Positions 16,509-25,841 of a stretch of 64,000 bases of DNA are shown here, piece after piece; position 1 is the first letter of the stretch; every line of letters starts with the position of its first letter. The stretch is from Streptomyces sp. SID13726 (GTDB taxonomy: Bacteria; Actinomycetota; Actinomycetes; Streptomycetales; Streptomycetaceae). The stretch lies in the NCBI RefSeq assembly GCF_010548375.1, contig NZ_JAAGLY010000036.1, forward strand, positions 1 to 64,000, read 5' to 3'. A program made the position numbers and the translations under genes. The notes under the pieces are model-generated. The model did no database searches and was not told the DNA's origin. It was given only the letters and a program-made list of their open reading frames with translations.

Positions 16509-18008
16509 GTGTCCCAGCACATCGCCAAGCCCCGTACCACCGCAGTGATCCTGGCCGGTGGTACCGGTCAGCGCGTGGGTCTCTCGATCCCCAAGCAGCT
16601 GCTGAAGATCGCCGGCAAGGCTGTCATCGAGCACACTCTGACCACCTTTGAGAAGGCCGACTCGATCGACGACATCATCGTGCTGATGGCGCCCGGTTAT
16701 GTTCCGGACATAGAGAAGATCGTGGCCAAGGCCGGTTTCCGGAAGGTCAAGAAGGTCATCGAGGGTGGCTCCACCCGGAACGAGACCACCGAGCGCGCCA
16801 TCACGGCCCTCGGCGAGGACCTTGCCGAGGGCGAGGACCTCAACGTCCTGTTCCACGACGCCGTCCGCCCGCTACTGTCGCGGCGCGTGATCGACGACTG
16901 CGTGGTCGCCCTGGAGCGCTTCCAGGCGGTCGACGTGGCCATCCCGTCCGCGGACACCATCATCGTCACGCGGACGCACGGCGACGACGGCGAGTTCATC
17001 ACCGAGATCCCGGACCGCTCCCGGCTGCGCCGCGGCCAGACCCCGCAGGCCTTCAAGCTGTCCACCATCAAGAGGGCCTACGAGGTCGCCGCCGGTGACC
17101 CCAACTTCCAGGCCACCGACGACTGTTCGGTCGTGCTCAAGTACCTGCCGGACGTGCCGATCCACGTCGTCGCGGGTGACGAGTACAACATGAAGGTCAC
17201 CCAGCCCGTCGACGTCTTCATCGCCGACAAGCTCTTCCAGCTCGCCTCGACCGCGGCGCCCGAGCAGGTGGACGACGTGGCCTACCGCGAGCTGCTCACC
17301 GGCAAGACCGTCGTGGTCTTCGGCGGTTCCTACGGCATCGGCAAGGACATCGGCGAACTCGCCGAGTCCTACGGCGCCAAGGTGTACGCGCTGGGCCGCT
17401 CCACCACCGGCACCCACGTGGAGAACCCGGAGGAGGTCGACGACGCGCTGTCCAAGGCGTACGGCGAGACCGGGCGCATCGACTACGTCGTCAACACCGC
17501 CGGCGTGCTGCGCATCGGCAAGCTCGCGGAGACCGACAACGCCACCATCGAGGAGGCGCTGAAGGTCAACTACCTGGCCCCGGTGCAGATCGCGCGGTCC
17601 TCGTACAAGTACCTGGCGGAGACCAAGGGCCAGCTGCTGCTGTACACCTCCAGCAGCTACACGCGCGGCCGCGCCGAGTACAGCCTGTACTCCTCGACCA
17701 AGGCCGCCATGGTCAACCTGACCCAGGCGCTGTCCGACGAATGGGCGGGTGACGGCATCCGGGTGAACTGCATCAACCCGGAGCGCACCGCCACGCCCAT
17801 GCGCACCAAGGCCTTCGGCCAGGAGCCCGCGGGCAGCCTGCTGTCCTCCGAGGCGGTCGCCCGCACCTCGCTCGACGTGCTGCTCTCCGAGCTGACCGGG
17901 CACGTCATCGACGTCCGCCAGCAGGACCCGACGGCCCCCGCGGGCCAGGCGTCCGGCTTCGAGCAGGCGCTGGCCAGTGTCCTGGACCGACAGGACGGCG
18001 TGGCATAA
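16509..18008 (+). CDS. Bifunctional cytidylyltransferase / SDR oxidoreductase (CDP-polyol synthesis)
   Basis: A 499-residue fusion. Residues 1-235 are an IspD/TarI-type cytidylyltransferase: LAGGTGQRVG at 15-24, the catalytic Lys of IPKQ, EGGSTRNETT, FHDAVRPLL and RGQTPQAF. Residues 262-499 are a short-chain dehydrogenase with GGSYGIGK near 272 and the active pair Tyr394/Lys398. This matches TarI fused to a reductase, as in the Haemophilus Bcs1-type enzyme that reduces ribulose-5-phosphate and activates ribitol-5-phosphate with CTP. The SDR replaces the zinc-type TarJ of Firmicutes. The GTG start has GAGGTAGG upstream. The product would feed the nearby polyol-phosphate transferases; ribitol as the substrate is inference. 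Confidence 0.87.
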   Translation: MSQHIAKPRTTAVILAGGTGQRVGLSIPKQLLKIAGKAVIEHTLTTFEKADSIDDIIVLMAPGYVPDIEKIVAKAGFRKVKKVIEGGSTRNETTERAITALGEDLAEGEDLNVLFHDAVRPLLSRRVIDDCVVALERFQAVDVAIPSADTIIVTRTHGDDGEFITEIPDRSRLRRGQTPQAFKLSTIKRAYEVAAGDPNFQATDDCSVVLKYLPDVPIHVVAGDEYNMKVTQPVDVFIADKLFQLASTAAPEQVDDVAYRELLTGKTVVVFGGSYGIGKDIGELAESYGAKVYALGRSTTGTHVENPEEVDDALSKAYGETGRIDYVVNTAGVLRIGKLAETDNATIEEALKVNYLAPVQIARSSYKYLAETKGQLLLYTSSSYTRGRAEYSLYSSTKAAMVNLTQALSDEWAGDGIRVNCINPERTATPMRTKAFGQEPAGSLLSSEAVARTSLDVLLSELTGHVIDVRQQDPTAPAGQASGFEQALASVLDRQDGVA

Positions 18009-18033
18009 TCAGGGACAAATAGTCTTCTGCAAA

Positions 18034-18082
18034 TTCAGGCCTCTGTGGCTGCCCGTTCCTGGTGCATTCGCAGGGGCCTGAA
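18034..18082 (+). terminator. Hairpin between the bifunctional CDP-polyol gene and the phosphotransferase gene
   Basis: A 12-bp stem with one G:U (18034-18045 with 18071-18082) and a 25-nt loop lies 25 bases after the stop. It may attenuate rather than end transcription, because the next gene follows on the same strand. Confidence 0.5.
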
Positions 18083-18158
18083 GCCTTAAGCAAGGTTCCG
18101 CAGCCCCAAGCACCGTTAATTCGTAAACAACCGGCATCCCTCCCAGAGCAGGTTTTCA

Positions 18159-20204
18159 GTGATAAGCACCGCTATTCGCGTCGCCCGGGTGGGCAGTGCG
18201 GCCGAACTGGCCGCGGCGGTCCTCATGATGGCGGGCTTCCCCGCCATAATGGTGGCCGCGCTCGTCCCGAGCGTTCCCGCCTTCGCGGCCGCGACCGCCG
18301 TGACATACCTTGCGGACCACTATCTGCACCGCCAGGGCAGCTATCTGGTCAACCGCCTCAGCAAGGTGCGCGCCGGCCTGTCGATCCGCTTTCTGATCAG
18401 ACAGCTCCTGCTGATCCTGCTGCTGGCCCGGATGAACCTCTCCGACGGCCTGATCTTCTACGGCGCCACCGCCTGCTTCATCGCGTTCTACGGCCTCCAG
18501 GCCCCGCACGGCGCGCTGGTCACCCTGATCCGCAACCGCCGCCGGATGCCGGTCGCCACCCGCAACGTCGACCTGGCCGCCCGGATCCGCATCCCGGACG
18601 CCCCGCCGCAGGGTCTGCTCAACCGCTCCGCCGAGAAGATGCTGCACCTCGACCTCGCGGCCGTGGTCGGCATACTCGTCTCCGCCCAGCTGGACTCGGC
18701 GGTGCCCGGATTCATCGGCATCGGCGTGACGATCGCGCTCGGCTCCCTGTACGTCCTGGCGCTGATGCCGTACGTGCGCGGCAAGAAGATCCCGCCGAAC
18801 GCCGACAAGGTGCTCGCCAAGGTCGACGACTGGCTGCGCGACTACCGCCCCGAGACGGTGCTGTACTTCTCCGGCTCCAAGGACTCCGCCTACCAGGTCA
18901 ACATGTGGCTGGAGACCATGGAGCAGCTGGACACCCGGCCGCTGATCATCCTGCGTGAGCGGGTCATCCTCCAGAACCTCGCGGCCACCACGGTCCCCGT
19001 CATCTGCGTGCCCGGAGGGGTGCACCTGATGAACATGGACCTGTCCACGGTGCGGGTCGCGCTGTACGCGGCGAACGTCGGCAAGAACATCCACCTGCTG
19101 CGCGTGCCCACCATGAAGCACGTCTTCATCGGCCACGGCGACAGCGACAAGCTGGCCAGCGTCAACCCGTTCAGCAAGGTGTACGACGAGGTGTGGACCG
19201 CGGGCCGCGCGGGCCGCGACCGGTACGCCATCGCCGACGTCGGCGTCCGCGACGACGACATCGCCGAGGTCGGCCGCCCGCAGCTCGCGCCGATCGAGAA
19301 GTGGCAGGGCGTGCCGGACGGGCGTGTCCCGACGGTGCTCTACGCGCCCACCTGGGAGGGCTGGGACGGCGACCCGGGTAACACCTCGCTCATGCTGGCC
19401 GGCGAGAACATCGTGAAGAAGCTGCTCAAGGCCGACCCGCCGGTCCGGGTCCTCTACAAGCCGCACCCCTTCACCGGCACCGTCCTCGCCAAGGCGGGCG
19501 CCGCGCACCAGAAGGTCACCGCCCTCATCGCGAAGGCGGCCGCCGAGCGCGCCACCGACCCCCGCTTCCAGGCCGACGCGGCCGCGGTGACCGCGGCCAA
19601 GGCCGAGCTGGCCCGGATCGAGGCCCGGCTCACGGTCCTCGCCGGCAGCGGCGGCGAGAAGGGCGACGAGGCCGAGGCCACCCGGGACGGCGTGGTCGAC
19701 GTCGCCAAGTACGAGGAGATGGCCCGCCTGCGCGGTGAGTGGAACGCCGCCTACTGGCGCTCCTTCCCGGTGTGGGAGCACCGCGTGGTCACGGGCGCCG
19801 AGCCGCGCCTGTACGACTGCTTCAACGTCTCCGACGCGATGGTCTCCGACATCTCCAGCGTGGTCTCCGACTTCATCGCGAGCGGCAAGCCGTACGCGGT
19901 CACGGACTCCGCGGAGCTGGGCGAGGAGGAGTTCAAGCGGCAGAACACCGCGGTGCGGGCCGCCACGATCCTGTCCAACAGCGCCGCCGAGCTGGGCGGT
20001 CTGCTGGACGCGGTCCGCGACCCGGCGGGCGACCCGCTGGCCGAGGACCGGGTGGAGCTCAAGCAGTACCTGCTCGGACCGGACGAGCCCACCTCGATCG
20101 ACCAGTTCAACACCGCGGTGGCGAACCTGACGATCAAGGCCGAGGCGCGCAACGTCGGCCAGGAGTCACGGGCGGCGGCCGGAGCCGCGGAGACCGTGGC
20201 CTGA
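18159..20204 (+). CDS. Membrane CDP-glycerol/ribitol phosphotransferase-like protein (copy 1)
   Basis: 681 residues. The N-terminal 210 contain several hydrophobic spans and the motif RRRMPVATRNVD. The C-terminal domain is a TagB/TagF/TarL-type polyol-phosphotransferase: the His of HGDSDK is residue 326, that of KPHP is 436, and SDISSVVSDF lies near 563. These correspond to catalytic and CDP-binding motifs of TagF. An insert near 440-540 looks coiled-coil-like and Ala/Glu-rich. Such enzymes prime or polymerise poly(glycerol- or ribitol-phosphate). An intrinsic membrane module differs from the peripheral Bacillus TagF. The GTG start has only a weak ribosome site. Two paralogues lie on the opposite strand downstream. 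Confidence 0.87.
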   Translation: MISTAIRVARVGSAAELAAAVLMMAGFPAIMVAALVPSVPAFAAATAVTYLADHYLHRQGSYLVNRLSKVRAGLSIRFLIRQLLLILLLARMNLSDGLIFYGATACFIAFYGLQAPHGALVTLIRNRRRMPVATRNVDLAARIRIPDAPPQGLLNRSAEKMLHLDLAAVVGILVSAQLDSAVPGFIGIGVTIALGSLYVLALMPYVRGKKIPPNADKVLAKVDDWLRDYRPETVLYFSGSKDSAYQVNMWLETMEQLDTRPLIILRERVILQNLAATTVPVICVPGGVHLMNMDLSTVRVALYAANVGKNIHLLRVPTMKHVFIGHGDSDKLASVNPFSKVYDEVWTAGRAGRDRYAIADVGVRDDDIAEVGRPQLAPIEKWQGVPDGRVPTVLYAPTWEGWDGDPGNTSLMLAGENIVKKLLKADPPVRVLYKPHPFTGTVLAKAGAAHQKVTALIAKAAAERATDPRFQADAAAVTAAKAELARIEARLTVLAGSGGEKGDEAEATRDGVVDVAKYEEMARLRGEWNAAYWRSFPVWEHRVVTGAEPRLYDCFNVSDAMVSDISSVVSDFIASGKPYAVTDSAELGEEEFKRQNTAVRAATILSNSAAELGGLLDAVRDPAGDPLAEDRVELKQYLLGPDEPTSIDQFNTAVANLTIKAEARNVGQESRAAAGAAETVA

Positions 20205-20241
20205 CCCGGCCCGGCTTGGTCCCGGTCGGACTTGGTAAAGA

Positions 20242-20284
20242 AACGGCCCGGTTTTCGGGGGTGATCCCCGAAAACCGGGCCGTT
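20242..20284 (+). terminator. Strong hairpin between phosphotransferase copy 1 and the glycosyltransferase gene
   Basis: A perfect 19-bp inverted repeat (20242-20260 with 20266-20284) closes on a 5-nt loop. It is the longest perfect stem seen in the window outside coding repeats and sits midway between two same-strand genes. Confidence 0.85.
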
Positions 20285-20333
20285 CCCGCGTATCCCTGGG
20301 CATCGGAACAACCCACCGCGTCCAGGGGGAACA

Positions 20334-21527
20334 GTGTCCTTTGCGCAGCCTGACGTCACCGTCGTCATCGGGGCGTACGAAGCGATGCCCTATCTGGTCG
20401 ACTGCCTGGCCTCCGTCGAGGCCCAGACCCTCGACCACGCCCGCATCGAGGTCATCGCGGTCGACGACGGCTCGACGGACGGCACCGGCGAGTACCTGGA
20501 GGGGTTCGCGGCCCGCACCTCCCTCGACGTCACGGTGCTCCGGCAGGACAACTCCGGCGGCCCCAGCGGCCCGCGCAACGTCGGTCTGGGCAAGGCCACC
20601 GGGCGCTACGTCTTCTTCCTCGACGCCGACGACCGGCTCGGCCCCGAGGCCCTGGAGCGGATGGTCGCGACGGCCGACCGCAACGCCACCGACGTCGTCC
20701 TCGGCCGGGTCGAGGGCGTCAACCGCAAGCCGCCCACCGCGGCCTGGCGCGCCACCCTGGACCGCACCGACGTCTTCTCCTCCAACATCAAGTTCACGCT
20801 GAGCGCCCAGAAGCTGTTCCGCCGCGCCTTCCTCGAACAGCACAGCATGCGCTTCGACGAGTCCCTGTGGACCGGCGAGGACGCGCTGTTCACCATGGAG
20901 GCCTATCTGCGGGCCGACGGCGTCTCCGTCATCGCCGACCACACCTGCTACTACCTGGTGGGCCGCGAGGACGGCAAGCACGTCACGAAGACCGGCAGCC
21001 ACACCCTGCGCTTCGACTCCGCGCGCGCCCTGATGAACCTGATCGCCGACATGGTCCCGGCGGGCGCGCGCCGCGACGCCCTGATGGTGCGCCCCTTCCT
21101 CGTCACCCTGCTCCCGCAGTTCGGCCCGCGGTTCCTCACGGACGGCGAGCCGGTGCGCCGGGAGAAGCTGGCCCTGGCGAAGCCGCTGACGGACACCCAC
21201 TGGACCGGCGAGGTCGCCCACCGGCTGCGGGTCCACGAACGCCTGCGGCTGCACCTGGTGGCGGCCGGCCGCCCCGATCTCCTGGTGGAGGTCCTGGAGT
21301 TCATGAAGGCGAAGCGGACACCGGAGGCGGTGCTGGAGAAGGGCGGCCGCCGGGTCTACCTCGCCTACCCCTTCTTCCGCGACCCGTCGGCGGGCCTGCC
21401 CGACTCGCTCTACCTGGCCGAGCCGCGGGAGGCCCGCGAGGTGCCGGGCTACCGGGAGGTCGGCGTCGACCAGCTGCTGCGCCGGGCGGTCCGCAAGGCG
21501 CGCCGGGTGCTCATCCCAGCAGCGTGA
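20334..21527 (+). CDS. Family 2 glycosyltransferase
   Basis: A 397-residue GT-A glycosyltransferase. Residues 5-20 carry VTVVIGAYEAMPYL, DDGSTDGTGEYL follows, and the metal site DADD is at 97-100 after ATGRYVFFL. WTGEDALFTMEAYL contains the family ED motif. The C-terminal 180 residues are helical with no clear membrane span. The GTG start comes shortly after the strong terminator, so a private promoter is likely. Its 3' end overlaps the convergent phosphotransferase gene by 17 bases. It probably decorates the polymer; the sugar is unknown. Confidence 0.87.
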   Translation: MSFAQPDVTVVIGAYEAMPYLVDCLASVEAQTLDHARIEVIAVDDGSTDGTGEYLEGFAARTSLDVTVLRQDNSGGPSGPRNVGLGKATGRYVFFLDADDRLGPEALERMVATADRNATDVVLGRVEGVNRKPPTAAWRATLDRTDVFSSNIKFTLSAQKLFRRAFLEQHSMRFDESLWTGEDALFTMEAYLRADGVSVIADHTCYYLVGREDGKHVTKTGSHTLRFDSARALMNLIADMVPAGARRDALMVRPFLVTLLPQFGPRFLTDGEPVRREKLALAKPLTDTHWTGEVAHRLRVHERLRLHLVAAGRPDLLVEVLEFMKAKRTPEAVLEKGGRRVYLAYPFFRDPSAGLPDSLYLAEPREAREVPGYREVGVDQLLRRAVRKARRVLIPAA

Positions 21528-23568
21528 GCGTCCCGGAGGCCGACCCGGTCTCCTCGTCCCGCCGCTGCCCGGGCACGCGTCGCCGCCTGGCCACCAGACA
21601 CAGCGCCTGTACGGCCATGTCGAACCGTTCCTGCGAAGAGGGCGAGTCCGGCCCCAGCAGCCGCCGCTTCAACTCCCGCCGGGCCTCCACGAGTCCGTCC
21701 AGCTCCGGGTGGCGTACGGCATCCAGCAGCTGTCGTACGCCCGAGCCGTCCGGGGTCAGCACCGTCGCCGCTCCCGCCGTCGGGAACGCCTCGCGGAACG
21801 CCCGCTCGCTCAGCCCGCTGGTGTTCGCGACCGCGTACGGCTTCCCGCTCGCCAGGAAGTCGCTGACCACACTGGACACATCGCTGATCAGCAGGTCCGC
21901 CCGGTTGAAGCAGGCGTACAGCGTGGGCCGGGCGTCGGTCACGAGCTGGTGCTCCCACTCGGGGAGCGAGGCCCAGTACGCCCGCTCCCAGGCCGCGGTC
22001 GCCCGGGTCACCGCGTCCGCCCGGCCCCGCTCCGGCGTGGACTGGAGCAGCATCCGCTCGACCGAGTCGGCGGCGGTCCGGAAGGACGCGGTGGTGAGCC
22101 GGTCCAACTCGCGGGTCCGGGAAGCGAGTTCACCGCTGTCGACGGGACGTTCCCCGGCCCGCTCCCGGTTCGCCGCCCGGACCAGCTCGCGGATGCGCAG
22201 ATCCGCCGCCCCCGCCCGCGGGTCCACCGAGCCGGTCAGCGGATGTGGCTTGTACAGCAGCCGGACGCCCGGGTCGGCCAGCAGCGCCCGCACCAGGTTC
22301 TCCCCGGCGGCCACCACCGACGTGTTGCCGGGGTTGCCGTCCCAGCCCTCCCAGGTCGGCGCGTACAGCACGGTCACGGGCCCGGCGGGTGGGCCCTCGA
22401 AGGGCCGTACGGCTTCCAGCTGCGGGCGGCCGATCTCCACCACGTCCTTGTCCTCGACGCCGACCTCGGCCGCCGCGTACCGCTCGCGCGCCGCGGGTCC
22501 CGCCACCCACACCTCGTCGTAGGCCTTGGCGTACGGGTTGCAGGAGGACAGCTTGTCGCTCTCGCCGTGGTTGACGAAGGTGTGCCTGATCGTCGGGATG
22601 CGCAGCACCTGGGAGGTCTTGCCGGAGTTCGAGGGGTGGACGAGGACCTGGAGCGTGGACTGCTCCAGCCGCAGCAGCGTGGACACCTTCGGCAGGCAGA
22701 CCACCGGGACGTCGGTCGCGGCGATCTTCTGCGTCATGAACCGCTCGCGCAGGATGATGACCGGCTTCCCGCCGAGCTTCGCGAGCGGCTCCAGCCACAT
22801 GTTGGCCTGGTAGGCGGAGGAGGACCCGCCGGAGAAGTACAGGCCGACGGTGGGGCGGTACTCGGCCAGCCACGCGTCGAACCAGTCCAGCACCTCCTGC
22901 TCGCCCGCCGGCCGACGGCCCGGCAGCAGGCGTACGAGAAGGTCGCAGAGGCCGATGAGCGCGAGGCCGAGGGACATCGCGATGCCGAAGGCCGCGCACC
23001 GGGGTTCACCGGTGGCCGCCGTGACCAGCAGGCCGGTGGTGGCGGGCAGGCCGTGCACCAGGAGACGGGGGCCGGGGCGGCGCAGCAGGGCGGGCGGGGC
23101 CGGGGTGAGGCGGAGCGCGGAGGCGTCGATGTTGCGGGTGACCACCGGGAGGGTGCGGGTGCGGCGGACCAGGACCGAGGCCGCCTGGATCGCGCAGTGC
23201 AGGGCGTAGAAGCCGAGCAGCCCCGCGACCAGCACGGTGTACGCCGTCTCCTGGTCCTCCGGGGTCAGCCGCAGCAGGCCGACGACCAGGAGCAGGTCGC
23301 GCAGGACGTGCCGCACGGTGATGTCCGCGTGCGACTTGGCGAACAGGGACACCATCCCGCGCTGCCACCGGTGCAGGACGCCCTCGACGACGAGGGAGGC
23401 GGTGGTGGCGGCGAGCAGCAGCGGGACGTGCGGACGCAGGGCGGCGGCGGCCTGGGCGACGACGGCGGCGGCGAGGACGGCGGCGACGAGGGCTCGCGTC
23501 GCGGTCTGCCGGCTCGGCAGCCGCAGCGCGGACCGAAGGCGGGGGAGGGGTTTTCGCACGGGGGTCAC
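21511..23568 (-). CDS. Membrane CDP-glycerol/ribitol phosphotransferase-like protein (copy 2)
   Basis: 685 residues with the same plan as copy 1: an N-terminal membrane module with several hydrophobic spans and the motif TRTLPVVTRNID, then the polyol-phosphotransferase domain. The motif histidines are His334 in HGESDK and His442 in KPHP; LISDVSSVVSDFLASGKPYA is near 560. YAPTWEGWDGNPGNTS matches copy 1 almost exactly. The three copies may divide priming and elongation, or make different polymers. It is followed convergently by the glycosyltransferase gene with a 17-base overlap. Confidence 0.87.
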   Translation of the reverse strand: MTPVRKPLPRLRSALRLPSRQTATRALVAAVLAAAVVAQAAAALRPHVPLLLAATTASLVVEGVLHRWQRGMVSLFAKSHADITVRHVLRDLLLVVGLLRLTPEDQETAYTVLVAGLLGFYALHCAIQAASVLVRRTRTLPVVTRNIDASALRLTPAPPALLRRPGPRLLVHGLPATTGLLVTAATGEPRCAAFGIAMSLGLALIGLCDLLVRLLPGRRPAGEQEVLDWFDAWLAEYRPTVGLYFSGGSSSAYQANMWLEPLAKLGGKPVIILRERFMTQKIAATDVPVVCLPKVSTLLRLEQSTLQVLVHPSNSGKTSQVLRIPTIRHTFVNHGESDKLSSCNPYAKAYDEVWVAGPAARERYAAAEVGVEDKDVVEIGRPQLEAVRPFEGPPAGPVTVLYAPTWEGWDGNPGNTSVVAAGENLVRALLADPGVRLLYKPHPLTGSVDPRAGAADLRIRELVRAANRERAGERPVDSGELASRTRELDRLTTASFRTAADSVERMLLQSTPERGRADAVTRATAAWERAYWASLPEWEHQLVTDARPTLYACFNRADLLISDVSSVVSDFLASGKPYAVANTSGLSERAFREAFPTAGAATVLTPDGSGVRQLLDAVRHPELDGLVEARRELKRRLLGPDSPSSQERFDMAVQALCLVARRRRVPGQRRDEETGSASGTLTLLG

Positions 23569-23648
23569 TCCAAGGTCGTCGCGAGACGGACGCCTTGGTT
23601 AACGGGTACCGACGTCAGGACGACACGCGCGTGTCCTGTGCCTGTGCG

Positions 23649-25682
23649 TCACGCGACGGGGGCCACCAGGTCCTCGGCGCGTTCCGCCAGCGCCTTGTCG
23701 GCGAGGTCGTTCACGGCCGTGTTGAACCGCTCCATGGAGGTCGGGTGGTCCGGGCCCAGCACGTACTCCTTGAGCTCGCGGCGCTGCGAGGCCATCGGGT
23801 CGTGGAGGGGCTCGCGGACCGAGCGCAGGATCTCCGGCAGCCGGGTGCAGTCGCGGTCGAGCAGATAGGCGCCGCCCGCGGTGGTGTAGGCGGCCCGGAA
23901 CTCCTCGTCGGGCAGGTCCTGGGCGTTGGTCAGGACGTACGGCTTCAGGCTGGCCACGAAGTCGGCGACCACCGAGGAGACGTCGCTGACGAGGAGGTCG
24001 GCCTGGTTGAAGCACTCGTACAGGGTGGGGAGCTGACCGAGGATCACCTGGTGCCCGGCCGCGCTCCGGCTCTCCCAGAAGAGGCGGTGCCACTCGTCCC
24101 GCAGCTCCTGCCACTCGGCCGCGCCCGCGCCGTCGGGGACCCGCGCGTCCCTCAACTGCTGGGCGTCGTCGCCCTCGTGGCGCCCCGACAGCTCGTCGAG
24201 CCGGGCCTGGATCTCCTGGAGCCGGGGTCTCGCGCGCTCCGCCGCCCTGTCGGCCTTCTCGTCGTCGGCGCGCAGCAGCTCCCTGATGGTGCGGTCCGCG
24301 GTGGCCGCCTCGGGGGAGCGCTTGCCGGTGAGGGGGTGCGGCTTGTAGATGATCCGGACGCGCTCGGCGAGGAGCTTCTCGATCAGGGGTACGCCCATCG
24401 GGATCAGCGAGGTGTGGCAGTCGTCGTCGCTCCAGCCCTCCCAGGTGGGGGCGTACAGGACGACGGGGGCCGGGCCGGGGACGTGGTCGGCGTGCAGCCG
24501 GACCGGGGCCAGCTGCGGGCGGCCCACCTCGACGATCGCCTCGTCGCTGATGGCGTGCCGGACCCGCTGGTAGCGGTCCCGGCCCGCCTTTCCGGCCACC
24601 CAGATCTCGTCGTACACCTTGCTGACCCGGTTGCTGCTGGCCAGCTTGTCGCTGTCGCCGTGGCCGATGAAGACGTGCTTGGCCTCGGCGACGCGCAGCA
24701 TGTGGACGTTCTTGCCGGCGTTGCCGGGGTAGAGCACGACCCGGACGCCGGACAGCTCCAGCTCGGCCAGGTCGTCGGCCTTGGGCACGCAGATCACCGG
24801 GACGCGGGTGCGGCCGAGGTAGCGGAACGAGGCCCGCTCGCGCAGGACGATCACCGGGCGCCGGTCGAGCCGCTCCAGCGTCTCGATCCACATGTTGACC
24901 TGGTACATGAAGTCCCGGGAGACCGCCGCGAAGCTGAAGTACAGGGCCACCTCGGGCCGGTAGCCGACCAGTTGGCGGTTGACCTCGGCGATCACCGCGT
25001 CCTTGCGGGGCATCCGGCGGACCGAGCGGAACTGTCCGAGGAGCGCCGCGAGGGCGACCAGGGTGGCGCCGATCGTCAGCGCGCAGCCGGCGTAGGCCCA
25101 GTACCAGGTTCCGGTCGCCAGCGCGGTGAGGAGTCCCGCGTGGGCCGGCAGGTCGAGGTGGAGGAGCTTGCGCAGGAAACGCCGGTAGAGATAGGCGGGC
25201 GGGCGCTCGGGGATGCCGATCCCGCTCATGTCGAGATTCCGTACGACCACCGGAAGTATTCGCCGTCTGCGAATGGCGTGATGCACCGCCGAATACAGCA
25301 TGACCAGCAGGAAATGGGCGCTGAACACGGCGAGGCCGACGATCAGCAAAGCATCCGGCGCGTCCATCCGGTCGGCCAGGGCGAGCAGCATCACCGAACG
25401 CACGGCGAACCGCATCGTGCGGCTGAGCTGCAACGTCGCCAGCCGGCGGACGAAGCCCGGGGCCTTCGCGTGCAGTACCTCGTCGGCGAGGTAGGTCACG
25501 GCCCACGCCACGGTGAATCCCCACAGCGAGGGCAGCAGCGCGAGAACCGGAAGCGCCGCGAAGCCGGTACCGAACAGGACCACCAGAAGGAGTTCGGTTT
25601 TCCCGGGAACGCGCAGGACGGCACGGAGCCGACGGATCATCATGGCCAGTTCGACGCGGCATGACGAGAAAGGGTTGTACAC
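23649..25682 (-). CDS. Membrane CDP-glycerol/ribitol phosphotransferase-like protein (copy 3)
   Basis: 677 residues. The hydrophobic N-terminal module carries RRRILPVVVRNLD; the phosphotransferase domain has His341 in HGDSDK, His449 in KPHP, and LLVSDVSSVVADF near the C-terminus. A charged insert around 455-520 resembles the coiled-coil insert of copy 1. The GTG used here and two ATG codons 13-14 codons downstream are all possible starts; none has a good ribosome site. It lies upstream of copy 2 with an 80-base gap, so the two probably form one transcript reading away from proB. Confidence 0.86.
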   Translation of the reverse strand: MYNPFSSCRVELAMMIRRLRAVLRVPGKTELLLVVLFGTGFAALPVLALLPSLWGFTVAWAVTYLADEVLHAKAPGFVRRLATLQLSRTMRFAVRSVMLLALADRMDAPDALLIVGLAVFSAHFLLVMLYSAVHHAIRRRRILPVVVRNLDMSGIGIPERPPAYLYRRFLRKLLHLDLPAHAGLLTALATGTWYWAYAGCALTIGATLVALAALLGQFRSVRRMPRKDAVIAEVNRQLVGYRPEVALYFSFAAVSRDFMYQVNMWIETLERLDRRPVIVLRERASFRYLGRTRVPVICVPKADDLAELELSGVRVVLYPGNAGKNVHMLRVAEAKHVFIGHGDSDKLASSNRVSKVYDEIWVAGKAGRDRYQRVRHAISDEAIVEVGRPQLAPVRLHADHVPGPAPVVLYAPTWEGWSDDDCHTSLIPMGVPLIEKLLAERVRIIYKPHPLTGKRSPEAATADRTIRELLRADDEKADRAAERARPRLQEIQARLDELSGRHEGDDAQQLRDARVPDGAGAAEWQELRDEWHRLFWESRSAAGHQVILGQLPTLYECFNQADLLVSDVSSVVADFVASLKPYVLTNAQDLPDEEFRAAYTTAGGAYLLDRDCTRLPEILRSVREPLHDPMASQRRELKEYVLGPDHPTSMERFNTAVNDLADKALAERAEDLVAPVA

Positions 25683-25841
25683 CTTCCGGAAGTGAGTAAT
25701 TCACCTTCCGTTCATGGAGGAAGAGGGTGTGGATCTCCTGGTCCGGGGGTGGTCCGGGGGCTGGACGGATGCGCGCCGCCGCGTCCCCTTCGCGTACATT
25801 GCGGACGAGGTACCCGGTGTGACGCGAGGGGACAGGAACAC

